From Clostridia bacterium (lineage in GTDB: Bacteria > Bacillota > Clostridia > Christensenellales > Borkfalkiaceae): a DNA stretch of 64,000 bases. This document shows positions 45,428 through 53,672 of the stretch, piece after piece. Below the pieces are notes generated by a model that saw only the letters and a program-made list of their open reading frames with translations, did not search any database and was not told the origin of the DNA. Position numbers and translations under genes: made by a program. Every line of letters begins with the position of its first letter. Position 1 is the stretch's first letter. The stretch is taken from positions 1 through 64,000 of the forward strand of contig JAFTPU010000001.1 in assembly GCA_017463105.1 (NCBI GenBank), given 5' to 3'.

Positions 45428-45456
45428 TTGCTTTTTCCTTGTTCTTTCGCTATAAT
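45428..45456 (+). promoter_or_regulatory. Promoter of the LysR-type regulator gene
   Basis: Plus strand TTGCTT, 17 bases, TATAAT, 42 bases before the start codon. Confidence 0.65.
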
Positions 45457-45498
45457 TGAATCAATAGATAAAACCGATAAGGATAATCAATTTTTTCT

Positions 45499-46371
45499 AT
45501 GAATACGGAAGAACTCAAAACGTTTATATTTTTATCGAAAGTTAAAAACTTCACCCTCGCCGCCGAAAAGCTGAGCATTGCGCAATCGACGGTGACGAAC
45601 CGTATCAGCGAGCTGGAAAAGGAGGTAGGCAAACGCCTGTTCTCCCGCGGTTCGAAAACGGTGGCGCTTACGGAAGCGGGCGAAATTTTCCTGCACTATG
45701 CGGAACGTATCCTCGAATTGCAGGACACCTCCATCGAGGAAATGAACGCGCTTTCCTCCCACAGCCGTAAATTCTCGATCGGCGCGATCAACGCGACCTA
45801 TGAGGTGTACGTAAAGCCGCTCGTGGACGAATGTCTGAAAAACAATTCCATCACCTCCGTCAAAGTGATGCTGGGACATTCCCTCGATCTTATCCAGCAA
45901 TTGCAGGACAATATGCTCGATATGGTATTCTCCGCCGTGCCCTTGAAACGGCTGGGCTACGTTTGCGATATCTACGACGTCGATCGCGTCGCCCTCGTCT
46001 GCGGCAAAAATAAAAACGAATATCCGAACGGCGTAACGAAAGCGCAACTCGCAAAGCTTCCCTATCTGATGTGCGATCTCACTTTAAGCGAAGCGGGCGT
46101 ATTCATCCGTTCTCTGTTCCCCAAAAATCATCTGTTCCGTTTGGACGTCGACAACACCTCGAAGTTGCTCCCCTATCTCGAAAACGGACTCGGCTATTCC
46201 TTCCTGCCTTATAAGCTCGTCAAGGACAAGCTGGAAAGCGGCGATCTGGAAGAAGTTACGCTCAAGGACTTCACCGCGCCGAAGGTAACGACCTATCTCA
46301 TCTATCGCCAGACCTACGATGTAAAACGCTTCCTCGAAAACAAATTCGATACGGCGGAAAAAAAAGAATAA
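45499..46371 (+). CDS. LysR-family transcriptional regulator
   Basis: 290 residues and the only plus-strand gene. The N-terminal winged helix (FTLAAEKLSIAQSTVTNRISELEKEVG near 19-43) is typical of LysR, and residues about 90-285 form the effector-binding domain. The gene is divergent from yggS, the usual arrangement for LysR proteins that control their neighbour, and an inverted repeat lies between the two promoters. The effector cannot be inferred. The ribosome site is weak (AAGGAT, far upstream). A terminator follows at 46389. Confidence 0.92.
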   Translation: MNTEELKTFIFLSKVKNFTLAAEKLSIAQSTVTNRISELEKEVGKRLFSRGSKTVALTEAGEIFLHYAERILELQDTSIEEMNALSSHSRKFSIGAINATYEVYVKPLVDECLKNNSITSVKVMLGHSLDLIQQLQDNMLDMVFSAVPLKRLGYVCDIYDVDRVALVCGKNKNEYPNGVTKAQLAKLPYLMCDLTLSEAGVFIRSLFPKNHLFRLDVDNTSKLLPYLENGLGYSFLPYKLVKDKLESGDLEEVTLKDFTAPKVTTYLIYRQTYDVKRFLENKFDTAEKKE

Positions 46372-46388
46372 CGACCGATACGTAACGA

Positions 46389-46425
46389 ACGACCCCGACG
46401 GTAAAACCCTCGGAGTCGTTTTTCT
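46389..46425 (+). terminator. Terminator of the LysR gene, shared with the convergent acetyltransferase gene
   Basis: CGACCCCGACGG pairs with CCCTCGGAGTCG (two mismatches) across TAAAA and is followed by TTTTT on the plus strand. It lies between the two convergent genes. Confidence 0.65.
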
Positions 46426-47547
46426 TTATAATTTTTTGATATACGATCTTCTGCGCTTGTGTTGGATATTATCGAAATGCTTCCACTGCGTTTTGATATT
46501 TTCGTTCGTCTCGAGATTCAGATTCGTTTCGAGATATTCGATCTTCGGATCGGATAACATCCCTTGCAATACCGTCATGATAAACGCACTCAAGCCCGAT
46601 TTACGGTATTTGGGCAATATCCCGACCAACGCAAGATCGATCGATTTCGGCGATTTCGCCGCACGTAACAGTCGAACAAGACATGCGGGCGTAAGTCTGC
46701 CGCCGCTCTTTTGCACCGCGGGTCCGATCGCGGGCAAACACAGCCCGAACGCCACGACCTTCTCGTGCTCGTCGCACACCACCATGATATATTTCTTGTT
46801 GATGATAAGCATGAACTGATCGATGATCTGCTTCTTCATTCCGTCCGTAAAAGGAACTACGCCGTACAGCTCTTTATAGCACTCGTCGATACAGGAAAAT
46901 ATCCCGTCGGCGTACTTTTTGATATACGCACGTTTGGAAAGCTTCTCGCCCGCCACGTGCAGGTTGTTCCTCGTCAACGCACGGTTGGCAAGCGCGATCA
47001 ACCGTTCGTCCTGTTGCGGCGTGGAAAACAAACGCGATTCTATCCAATCGACGTCTTTTACGTACCCGCAACCTTCCACCAAATTTTCGTAATACGCGTA
47101 ATTGTATTGTTCCTCGAACGTGGACAGATAATCGAACCCCTCGATAAGCAACCCTTCTCTTTCGAGATCGCTGTACCCCAAAGGTCCCACCAGCTCCTCC
47201 ATGCTTTGTTCCCGCGCCCAATTTTCCACCGCTTCGAACAACGCCTTCGCTGTCTCGGCGTCGTCCTCGCAATCGAAACGGGTAAAACGCGCCTGTTTCG
47301 TAGCGTGGATATCGTTGTATTGATATTGAACGATACCCTGTATCCGCCCCACCGTCACGCCGTCGCGTTGCGCAAGGAAAAACGCCGATTTCGACACCTT
47401 GTCGTAAATATTTTTCGACGTGAATATTTTCATTTCGTCCCCGTACAACGGCGGGACGAAATACGGATTTCCTTTATACAATCGCAAAGGATACTCCACG
47501 AATTCTTTTCTCTGCTTTCGCGTCTTTACTTCCGATATCCTTAACAT
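46426..47547 (-). CDS. GNAT-like N-acyltransferase (YghO-like)
   Basis: 373 residues. The N-terminus (YPLRLYKGNPYFVPPLYGDE) and overall plan match the YghO-like group of GNAT proteins, which have a long N-terminal lobe and a C-terminal acyl-CoA fold; LVGILPKYRKSGLSAFI near 310 is the likely CoA-binding loop. The substrate is unknown. It has its own promoter with the palindrome GTTCGCGAAC in the spacer. Confidence 0.75.
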   Translation of the reverse strand: MLRISEVKTRKQRKEFVEYPLRLYKGNPYFVPPLYGDEMKIFTSKNIYDKVSKSAFFLAQRDGVTVGRIQGIVQYQYNDIHATKQARFTRFDCEDDAETAKALFEAVENWAREQSMEELVGPLGYSDLEREGLLIEGFDYLSTFEEQYNYAYYENLVEGCGYVKDVDWIESRLFSTPQQDERLIALANRALTRNNLHVAGEKLSKRAYIKKYADGIFSCIDECYKELYGVVPFTDGMKKQIIDQFMLIINKKYIMVVCDEHEKVVAFGLCLPAIGPAVQKSGGRLTPACLVRLLRAAKSPKSIDLALVGILPKYRKSGLSAFIMTVLQGMLSDPKIEYLETNLNLETNENIKTQWKHFDNIQHKRRRSYIKKL

Positions 47548-47579
47548 TGGCGTTCCCCTTTTGTAAATTCTTTCATTCT

Positions 47580-47609
47580 ATTTTAACACAACGTTCGCGA
47601 ACTTGTCAA
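47580..47609 (-). promoter_or_regulatory. Promoter of the GNAT gene with an internal palindrome
   Basis: Minus strand TTGACA, 18 bases, TAAAAT. The spacer contains the perfect palindrome GTTCGCGAAC (47593-47602), a natural place for a repressor. Confidence 0.65.
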
Positions 47610-47640
47610 GCCGCTTAACCATTTCCTCAAAGCTGTACAA

Positions 47641-47666
47641 ACAAAAAGCGGGTATATGTACCCGCC
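47641..47666 (-). terminator. Terminator of the FNT channel gene
   Basis: Minus strand GCGGGTA and TACCCGC pair across CATA, followed by TTTTTG; 11 bases past the stop codon. Confidence 0.85.
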
Positions 47667-47676
47667 GTTTCGTTCG

Positions 47677-48390
47677 TTATTCTTCCGTTTTCTTTTTTCG
47701 TTCTATATATTCCCGCAAAAGCGAGATCGTCGGGAAACATATTCCGCCGAGCAAATTGCCCGCCACAGTCAAAAGTATATACGCCGCTACCCGCCACGAG
47801 GTTTCGTCGAGATAGCAGAAATACAACATATTCGCCACCGAATGATCGAATCCGCAAAGCGCGAATACGATGATAGGAAAAAGCACCCCGACCGTCGTAC
47901 TCAATCCCTTTTGAGGCGCGTAATATCTCGCCCTTACGGAGACGGTGATCAGCATACCGCAAAGTATCGCCGAACACAACGCCCGAACCGCCCATTCGCC
48001 GTTGTTCAGCTTCGCGGAGATCACCTCGATCGCTTTGGGCACGACGATTTCGGAAGCGGGCGAATGGTTCGCAAACACCGACACCGCCAACACCCCGAAA
48101 CTGTTGCATAAAAAGCATACGACGAGCTGCCAATAATTTTTCACGCCCAGCTTGGGTATGTCCGCGACCATGCCCGTGAACAGTTTCATGTCGAACGCCA
48201 CGATCGCGTATATCCCCAACGAAAACAGACACGCGCCGATCAATCGCCCCCATTCGCCGAGAAGCGAATTGGCAATGAGCGACGCCACCCCGCCTATCCC
48301 GATCATAACGCCCGAACAGACCGCCATTAAGCAGAACAGAACAAACTCCGCCACCGTCATTTTTTGTAAAGGTTTCATTTTTATTTTCAT
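47677..48390 (-). CDS. Formate/nitrite transporter (FNT) family channel
   Basis: 237 residues from the ATG at 48390 that begins MKIKMKPLQKM; the frame is open 15 codons further. Six hydrophobic helices are visible, and the family hallmark FALCGFDHSVANM holds the central pore histidine. FNT proteins move formate, nitrite, hydrosulfide or small acids such as acetate and lactate. In a fermenter formate is the likely cargo. The N-terminal part with the first pore constriction (MIGIGGVASL) departs from the FocA sequence, so the substrate is uncertain. It has its own promoter and terminator. Confidence 0.85.
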   Translation of the reverse strand: MKIKMKPLQKMTVAEFVLFCLMAVCSGVMIGIGGVASLIANSLLGEWGRLIGACLFSLGIYAIVAFDMKLFTGMVADIPKLGVKNYWQLVVCFLCNSFGVLAVSVFANHSPASEIVVPKAIEVISAKLNNGEWAVRALCSAILCGMLITVSVRARYYAPQKGLSTTVGVLFPIIVFALCGFDHSVANMLYFCYLDETSWRVAAYILLTVAGNLLGGICFPTISLLREYIERKKKTEE

Positions 48391-48441
48391 ATCCGATCTT
48401 CTTGCCCCCCGCGCGATTCTTCCCTGCCCGCGCACCTTATT

Positions 48442-48470
48442 ATTTTATCACTCCCAAACGAAAAAGGCAA
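48442..48470 (-). promoter_or_regulatory. Promoter of the FNT channel gene
   Basis: Minus strand TTGCCT, 17 bases, TAAAAT; it overlaps the terminator of the gene before it. Confidence 0.55.
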
Positions 48471-48500
48471 CGAAATTCGCACGCTTTCATCGCCTTTTTG
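48457..48500 (-). terminator. Terminator after the second SDR gene
   Basis: Minus strand AAAGGCGATGAAA and TTTCGTTGCCTTT pair with two weak positions and are followed by a T run. Confidence 0.6.
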
Positions 48501-48505
48501 CCAAT

Positions 48506-49324
48506 TTATTTTTTGAATACCTCTTTGAACACTTTCGACCCCGACGCCTTCATCACGCCCCGTATCAGAAACAAACCCTTTACGGGCATCAGCCTCGTCG
48601 TAAAACTCATCAGCTTCGCGTCCCAGCCGACCACCGCCCGCCGCCGCTTTCTCAATATCTTCCGCGCGATCTTCTTCGACATTTTCTCCGCGGGCATCGC
48701 CACCTTGTCCAGCGCGCTGTTCTTCGTGTTCTCGTCCCCTCGGAACAGCTCGGTCGCCGTCGTCCCGGGACAGATCAACCCTACGTACAAACGCCCCTTT
48801 TCTTCCATCTGCAACGCTTCCGTGTAACTCTTGAGCGCGCTTTTGCTCGCCGAATACGCACCCGTTCCCGCTACCGTACAAAGCGCGGCGGAGGATGCGA
48901 TATTCACGATCGCGGGCTTATCCTTTTCCGTGCCGACAAGAAGCGGCGAAACGTTTTCTATCGCATAAACAGCGGAAAAATAATTGTTTCGCATAATGCG
49001 TTCCGCCGTTTCCGCGCCCGCCTCTATCGCCCGCGCAAACGTGGGAAACGCCCCCGCGTTGTTGATAAGAAGGATCGGCGCGATCCCCTCGTCTTTCAGC
49101 CACAGCGCAAACGCCGCCCAATTCTCCCGCACGCTTACGTCGAATAATCGGTAGCGAAAGCTTTCGCCGAGCTCGGCTTGCAGGGAAAGCATTTTTTCTT
49201 CGCTCCTGCCGATACCGACCACTTTCGCGCCGTATTTGCGTACGAGAATTTTGCAAAGCTCTCTGCCGATACCGCCACTCGCACCGCTTAAAACGACGTA
49301 TTTATCCTTCAGCCAATCAGCCAT
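48506..49324 (-). CDS. Short-chain dehydrogenase/reductase
   Basis: 272 residues from the ATG at 49324, which overlaps the lipoprotein stop codon by 8 bases. SGASGGIG binds the cofactor; INNAGAF, NIASSAA and the Tyr/Lys pair in YSASKSA complete the SDR active site. It is similar in length and basic C-terminus to the SDR protein at 42953-43765, so the two may be paralogs. Substrate unknown. Coupling to a lipoprotein gene suggests an envelope role, which is inference. Confidence 0.85.
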   Translation of the reverse strand: MADWLKDKYVVLSGASGGIGRELCKILVRKYGAKVVGIGRSEEKMLSLQAELGESFRYRLFDVSVRENWAAFALWLKDEGIAPILLINNAGAFPTFARAIEAGAETAERIMRNNYFSAVYAIENVSPLLVGTEKDKPAIVNIASSAALCTVAGTGAYSASKSALKSYTEALQMEEKGRLYVGLICPGTTATELFRGDENTKNSALDKVAMPAEKMSKKIARKILRKRRRAVVGWDAKLMSFTTRLMPVKGLFLIRGVMKASGSKVFKEVFKK

Positions 49325-50357
49325 TTTGCGCTTCCTGTAACGCAAGCGTGAAGATTACCTCATACGCTTCGTTGTCCTTTGCGTCGTCTACCGTTACGTT
49401 GATATGGATCAAGTCGCCCTCGTTCAAATCCAGATACGGCGTTTCCTCGTCCGTCATTACGTACGAATTTTCGTTGTACATACTGATCGCGCCGTTCGTG
49501 CCATTTACCGTATACGAAAGTCTGCCGCTCGCCGTCGCCGTATATACGAGATAAACCGTTTCCTTGCCCTCTACCGTCAGCGTGATATCTTCGCTCAAAT
49601 CGCCGATCACGATCGGATTTTCCAAAGTGCCGAGCTCGCTGACAAGCTGCATTTTGAGTTCTTTTTCGGTCGCCGTAAGGTTTTTTACTGCAATCTGCGC
49701 GCCCGTGTTGATATCCTCCGCGGAACCGCCCAGCTCGATCTCGATCTTCCCGTCCTCGGCTTGATACGTAACGCCGTTATAAACGATCTCCACGTCCGCA
49801 CATTCCACTACCAACGAACGCCCCATAGCTCTGTATATGATATAATTAACTTCCGCGCTTGCGGGCAACGCGATCTCCATTGCCCCCTCGTCGTTGGGAA
49901 TGAACGTATACGGTTTTTTCGCCGTACCGTCGGGCGTGGTGTCCGTGACCCCGATCTCTACCGTAGCAGATTCTTCCGTAAGCTCGACGTCCATTACGTA
50001 TTCATCCGCAAGATACCCTGCGGGCAAGCTGGAAGATACGACCGTCAACGTATACTCGCCCGCCGCTACCGTGCCCGTAAGCTTGCCGTCCTCGGCCGTT
50101 TCGCCCGAAGCGACCTCCTCACCGAGCCGAGAAAGCACGAGTTCTACGCCCTCGACCCCCTCGCCGTTTTCGTCCGTTACCGTAAAGATGTAATTTACTT
50201 CCGCCGCTTCGTCGCCCGAACCGCTTTCGCTTTCCGTTTCGGTGGAAGCGGGCGAGCTGCCGCTCGACGAATCGTCGCCGCACGCCGCAAGGCTTGCCGC
50301 AGCGCCGCCCATCATACAAAGGGATAAAATAAGCGCCAAGTATTTTTTCAGTTTCAT
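49317..50357 (-). CDS. Lipoprotein with Ig/SpaA-like beta domains
   Basis: 346 residues from an ATG at 50357 with AAAGGAG upstream. A signal peptide ends in the lipobox LAAC at 23-26, so Cys26 is lipidated. A low-complexity Ser/Gly/Glu linker follows, then a domain of about 80 residues with the YIFTVTDENGEGVEGVELVL pattern of SpaA/Cna-B-like folds, and two further beta-rich domains of the kind seen in bacterial pre-peptidase or carbohydrate-binding regions. No enzyme motif is visible. Probably a surface protein. The leader carries the repeat element at 50401-50496. Confidence 0.8.
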   Translation of the reverse strand: MKLKKYLALILSLCMMGGAAASLAACGDDSSSGSSPASTETESESGSGDEAAEVNYIFTVTDENGEGVEGVELVLSRLGEEVASGETAEDGKLTGTVAAGEYTLTVVSSSLPAGYLADEYVMDVELTEESATVEIGVTDTTPDGTAKKPYTFIPNDEGAMEIALPASAEVNYIIYRAMGRSLVVECADVEIVYNGVTYQAEDGKIEIELGGSAEDINTGAQIAVKNLTATEKELKMQLVSELGTLENPIVIGDLSEDITLTVEGKETVYLVYTATASGRLSYTVNGTNGAISMYNENSYVMTDEETPYLDLNEGDLIHINVTVDDAKDNEAYEVIFTLALQEAQNG

Positions 50358-50400
50358 AATATTCTCCTTTTCTAAATGCAAAATTGTTTTAACGTAATAA

Positions 50401-50496
50401 CTCCTTCCGTCACGGCTTCGCCGTGCCACCTCCCTCAAGGAGGGAGGCTGTTTTGGGAAAGCTTCTTGCTTGCAACGCCTACACAAGGGAGGCTTG
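50401..50496. repeat. Dispersed-type repeat element with two hairpins, in the lipoprotein leader
   Basis: It contains CACGGC TTC GCCGTG (50411-50425) and CCTCCCT CAA AGGGAGG-type pairing (50429-50447), followed by GCTTCTTGCTTGCAACGCC. From memory, elements of this look recur between genes of gut Clostridia, but only one copy is in this window. It lies between the promoter at 50511 and the start codon at 50357, so it is transcribed in the leader. Confidence 0.55.
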
Positions 50497-50510
50497 GGTT
50501 GGATATATTT

Positions 50511-50539
50511 ATTTTATCATATTATGAAAGAAATTTCAA
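50511..50539 (-). promoter_or_regulatory. Promoter of the lipoprotein-SDR unit
   Basis: Minus strand TTGAAA, 17 bases, TAAAAT; leader of about 150 bases that includes the repeat element. Confidence 0.65.
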
Positions 50540-50549
50540 GGGTTTTTAT

Positions 50550-50590
50550 ATAAAAAAACAGAGCTGTTCGGGAAAACTCCCGAACAGCTC
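50550..50590 (-). terminator. Terminator of the MoxR-VWA-lipoprotein operon
   Basis: Minus strand GAGCTGTTCGGGA and TCCCGAACAGCTC form a perfect 13-bp stem, followed by TGTTTTTTT; 43 bases past the stop codon. Confidence 0.9.
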
Positions 50591-50633
50591 CTTTCGGCTT
50601 ATATCATTTTTTTAGATCAAACCTTTGTTTTGC

Positions 50634-53600
50634 TTATGCTACGTAAGGCGTATAGAGCAACGTAGAATCAATACCCGTCATCGGGTGCGGATAGGTAAGG
50701 TTGACTTCGCTGATATCGCTGAATACAAAGCCTGCCGTATTCAACGAAATAGGAGCGTTGGAACCCGTATCGTTGATATTCGAAAGGGTAATATTACCCT
50801 CTGCGTCAACGGTGAAATCAAATACGATTGCCCACGTGGAATCAAACGCGCTTGTAGCATCCGTAACGATACCCGTCGAAGCCGTATCGAAGATAAGATA
50901 CGTGTTCGAACTCATATCATACCACGTCGTACCCCAAAGCTCGTTTGCATAATCAACGGTAGGCGTGGTTTCGACCTTCGTCATTTCGAAGGTATAGTAA
51001 TCAGGATACATAGGCATCGTGCAAATTGACACGCCGTACGAATCGTTAATCGAAAGCGTATAACCAAGTTCGTCGCCGCTTACGTGCGTAAGAGTGATAA
51101 CACCGTCCGCGTACGTATAAGTCAAGGTTTCCGTATACTCGTTTGTATATTCTTCCCACGTGCTGTAATCCATACCCGATTCAATACTTGTAATCACTAC
51201 CGTACCGCTGGTTGCCCCCGTAGACGCGGGCGTGAATACTACCGTAATTTCTTGACCTTGATAGTAGTTTTCATACGAATACGTACCGTTGAGAACATCA
51301 GCTACGGAAGGAGCTTCGTTTACGGTGATCGTTACGGTTGCCGTAAGCGTCGAATCCTGTACGGAGGTAAGCGTGATCACGTATTCGCCTGCGATATCCG
51401 CCGTGAATACGCCGTCTTCAACGCTTGCCGTTGCGCCTTCGGGCTTCGTGGTAACTTCCGCCGTGAACGCAGGGTTTGCACCCGAGTTTACGGTTACGGA
51501 AACTTGCGTGCTTAAGCCCGCGTACATTTCCGTTGCCGCGCTTGCTTCAAAGGAGGTGATCTCCGCCCAATCTACGGTTACGTTGAACGTAATAGAACCG
51601 AAGTCGGAAGAAATCGTCATCGTCGTCGTACCAGCCGCTTTACCCCAGATATAAATGTCAGAAGTACCATAAGGAACGCCGATGCTTGCCAAGGAGGAAT
51701 CTGCGATCTCATAGCTAAGACCGTCGGTGAAAGCAAGATATTTCGCGCCAGCCGTTTCGGACAAGGAAAGCAACGCTTTATTGCTCCAATCGGTAACGCC
51801 TACGGTAATGGACGAGCCGTTCACAACCGTCGCTTCGCCATAGGTAAACGAAAGATCGTCCTGCGAAAGAATGAAGTCGTTTACGTCGTAAGGGCTCGCG
51901 TCTTCGGAGCGCGCGCCAACAGTCTGCGTAACTTCATAGTAAACCGCAAGGCTGTTTGCCGCCGCTTCGGTAAGCGTATACGTCTTATCCGTATCGTTCA
52001 AGGTATAAGTGCCCTCGCCCAACGTCTTGATCGTCATATCCAATTCGGTGATAATGTTTTCTACGTTTGCTACAAACGTTGCGGAAATTTCGTATACGTT
52101 GCTCTCGTTTTCATAATACAGCATATTGATCGTATACGCCATCGTGGTCGCATCATAGATAAAATCGAAGCCGTAAACAAAGCTCTCGTCTTTAAGCGAA
52201 TAGAATTCGTAAACGAGGTTCTCTACGCCGTATTCTTCAATACACCAGTTGCAAAGCTGGAAGTAGTAGCCCTGCGTAAGAACGCTGGTATCTTCGCTCG
52301 CTTGAACGCCTACAACTTCCCCTTCGGAAACTTGTATGCTAAGAACCTTGTTCGTTTCACCCGCCGTATAGGGAACGTAATAATACGTACCGTAGCTTTC
52401 CGACGTAGACATCGTGTAGTTTACACCGTACAGATAAGGAAGATCTACGGGATCGGCTTGGATACGGTCGGTATAATCGTCATTCCATTTAAGACCCGTA
52501 TACTTAATATTACCGCCGCTTACTTTTGCCGTCGCGTCTGCGGAAGTAATCTTATCAATAATACTGTCTATATCCATATCCATACCGCAAACGTCACAAA
52601 TATCGTCCGTGTTTTCGTCTTTGTGTGCTTCGGTCTGTCTGAGGCTAACCGCCGTATGTCCGCAGGTCGTTGCTTTATAGTGATAGCCCAAGCTAAGCGA
52701 CCATTCGGTTTCATATTCGTGCGTATGATTAGCTTCGATCGTCCAACCACAAGTATCGCAAATGTTATCGCTGATATAGTCGAAGTGGTTTGCTTCGCCT
52801 TTCGTCACGTTATGACCGCAGGTAGCCGCGTGCCAGTGCGATTCGCCGTTCGCAGCCCACTGTTCGTTATTATATTCATGCTCGTGATCGGGATCGTACA
52901 TCCAGCCACAGGTATCGCAAAGGTTGTCGTTGTTTTCATCGGTATGACCCGCAACGTCTTTCTTTGCACCCGTGTGCTCGCAGGTAGCCGCATACCAGTG
53001 GTTGGTTTCGTCCTTGGACCATACTTCCGCAAAGGTATGGGTGTGCGTTTCGTCATACCAGCCGCAGGTATCGCAGTTGCCGTCGTTGTTTTCGTCAGCG
53101 TGCGCCGCCTGATCTTTAACGGCTACGGTGTGACCGCAGGTAACCGCATACCAATGGTTGGTTTCGTCCTTGGACCACTCGGTCGCGTAGGTGTGCGTAT
53201 GACCGTAGTCGTACGAACAGGTGTCGCAAACGCCGTCGTTGTTTTCGTCAGCGTGCGCCGCTTCGTCCTTTTTCACCGCGTGATTACAAGTAGCCGCATA
53301 CCAGTGGTTGGTTGCGTCCTTGGACCATTCGGTCGCATAGGTGTGCGTATGGTCGCCCGCGTAGTCGCAGACGTCGCAAACGCCGTCGTTGTCATCGTCA
53401 GCGTGCGCGGCGAGATTTGCTTTCTGATCGGTATGTTCGCAGGTAGCGCCATACCAGTGATTGGTAGCGTCAGCCGACCAAACAGTCTCATATGTATGCT
53501 CGTGCTCGGAAGAGCCGCTTTCACTATCGTCACCACAGGAAGCAAAAGGCACTGCCATTACAGCCGCCAAAGCTAACAGTAGTAAACTTCTCTTTTTCAT
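50634..53600 (-). CDS. Large lipoprotein with six His/Cys-rich repeats and Ig-like domains
   Basis: 988 residues. The signal peptide ends at SC with lipid Cys22. Residues about 33-345 hold six repeats of about 50 residues, each with the plan HxHxYxxxWSxDxxxHWYxATCxH, a spacer, then AHxDENNDGxCDxCG. The regular His and Cys pairs suggest a bound metal such as zinc, and the DENNDG loops could bind calcium. The remainder is beta-rich, with a bacterial Ig-like region near 630-790. It is exported and lipid-anchored. As the last gene of the MoxR-DUF58-VWA operon it may be a substrate or partner of that system; the gap to the previous gene is 72 bases. No function is known to me. Confidence 0.8.
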   Translation of the reverse strand: MKKRSLLLLALAAVMAVPFASCGDDSESGSSEHEHTYETVWSADATNHWYGATCEHTDQKANLAAHADDDNDGVCDVCDYAGDHTHTYATEWSKDATNHWYAATCNHAVKKDEAAHADENNDGVCDTCSYDYGHTHTYATEWSKDETNHWYAVTCGHTVAVKDQAAHADENNDGNCDTCGWYDETHTHTFAEVWSKDETNHWYAATCEHTGAKKDVAGHTDENNDNLCDTCGWMYDPDHEHEYNNEQWAANGESHWHAATCGHNVTKGEANHFDYISDNICDTCGWTIEANHTHEYETEWSLSLGYHYKATTCGHTAVSLRQTEAHKDENTDDICDVCGMDMDIDSIIDKITSADATAKVSGGNIKYTGLKWNDDYTDRIQADPVDLPYLYGVNYTMSTSESYGTYYYVPYTAGETNKVLSIQVSEGEVVGVQASEDTSVLTQGYYFQLCNWCIEEYGVENLVYEFYSLKDESFVYGFDFIYDATTMAYTINMLYYENESNVYEISATFVANVENIITELDMTIKTLGEGTYTLNDTDKTYTLTEAAANSLAVYYEVTQTVGARSEDASPYDVNDFILSQDDLSFTYGEATVVNGSSITVGVTDWSNKALLSLSETAGAKYLAFTDGLSYEIADSSLASIGVPYGTSDIYIWGKAAGTTTMTISSDFGSITFNVTVDWAEITSFEASAATEMYAGLSTQVSVTVNSGANPAFTAEVTTKPEGATASVEDGVFTADIAGEYVITLTSVQDSTLTATVTITVNEAPSVADVLNGTYSYENYYQGQEITVVFTPASTGATSGTVVITSIESGMDYSTWEEYTNEYTETLTYTYADGVITLTHVSGDELGYTLSINDSYGVSICTMPMYPDYYTFEMTKVETTPTVDYANELWGTTWYDMSSNTYLIFDTASTGIVTDATSAFDSTWAIVFDFTVDAEGNITLSNINDTGSNAPISLNTAGFVFSDISEVNLTYPHPMTGIDSTLLYTPYVA
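52566..53504 (-). repeat. In-gene tandem repeats coding six His/Cys modules
   Basis: Six units of about 150 bases, best conserved in the first four (near-identical DENNDG and HWYAATC codons), encode the repeats of the lipoprotein at 50634-53600. They stay in frame throughout and are protein repeats, not a CRISPR array. Confidence 0.9.
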
Positions 53601-53672
53601 AAGAGACCTCCTAAATAATTTTTTTTATTTCAATTTTATTGAAACCGAGAGTTAATTAAATGCAGAATGCAT

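Noticed and set aside
52566..53504. Possible CRISPR array because of regular repeats
   Set aside because: The units are in-frame protein repeats of about 150 bases with variable third positions and no spacers; no cas genes are near.
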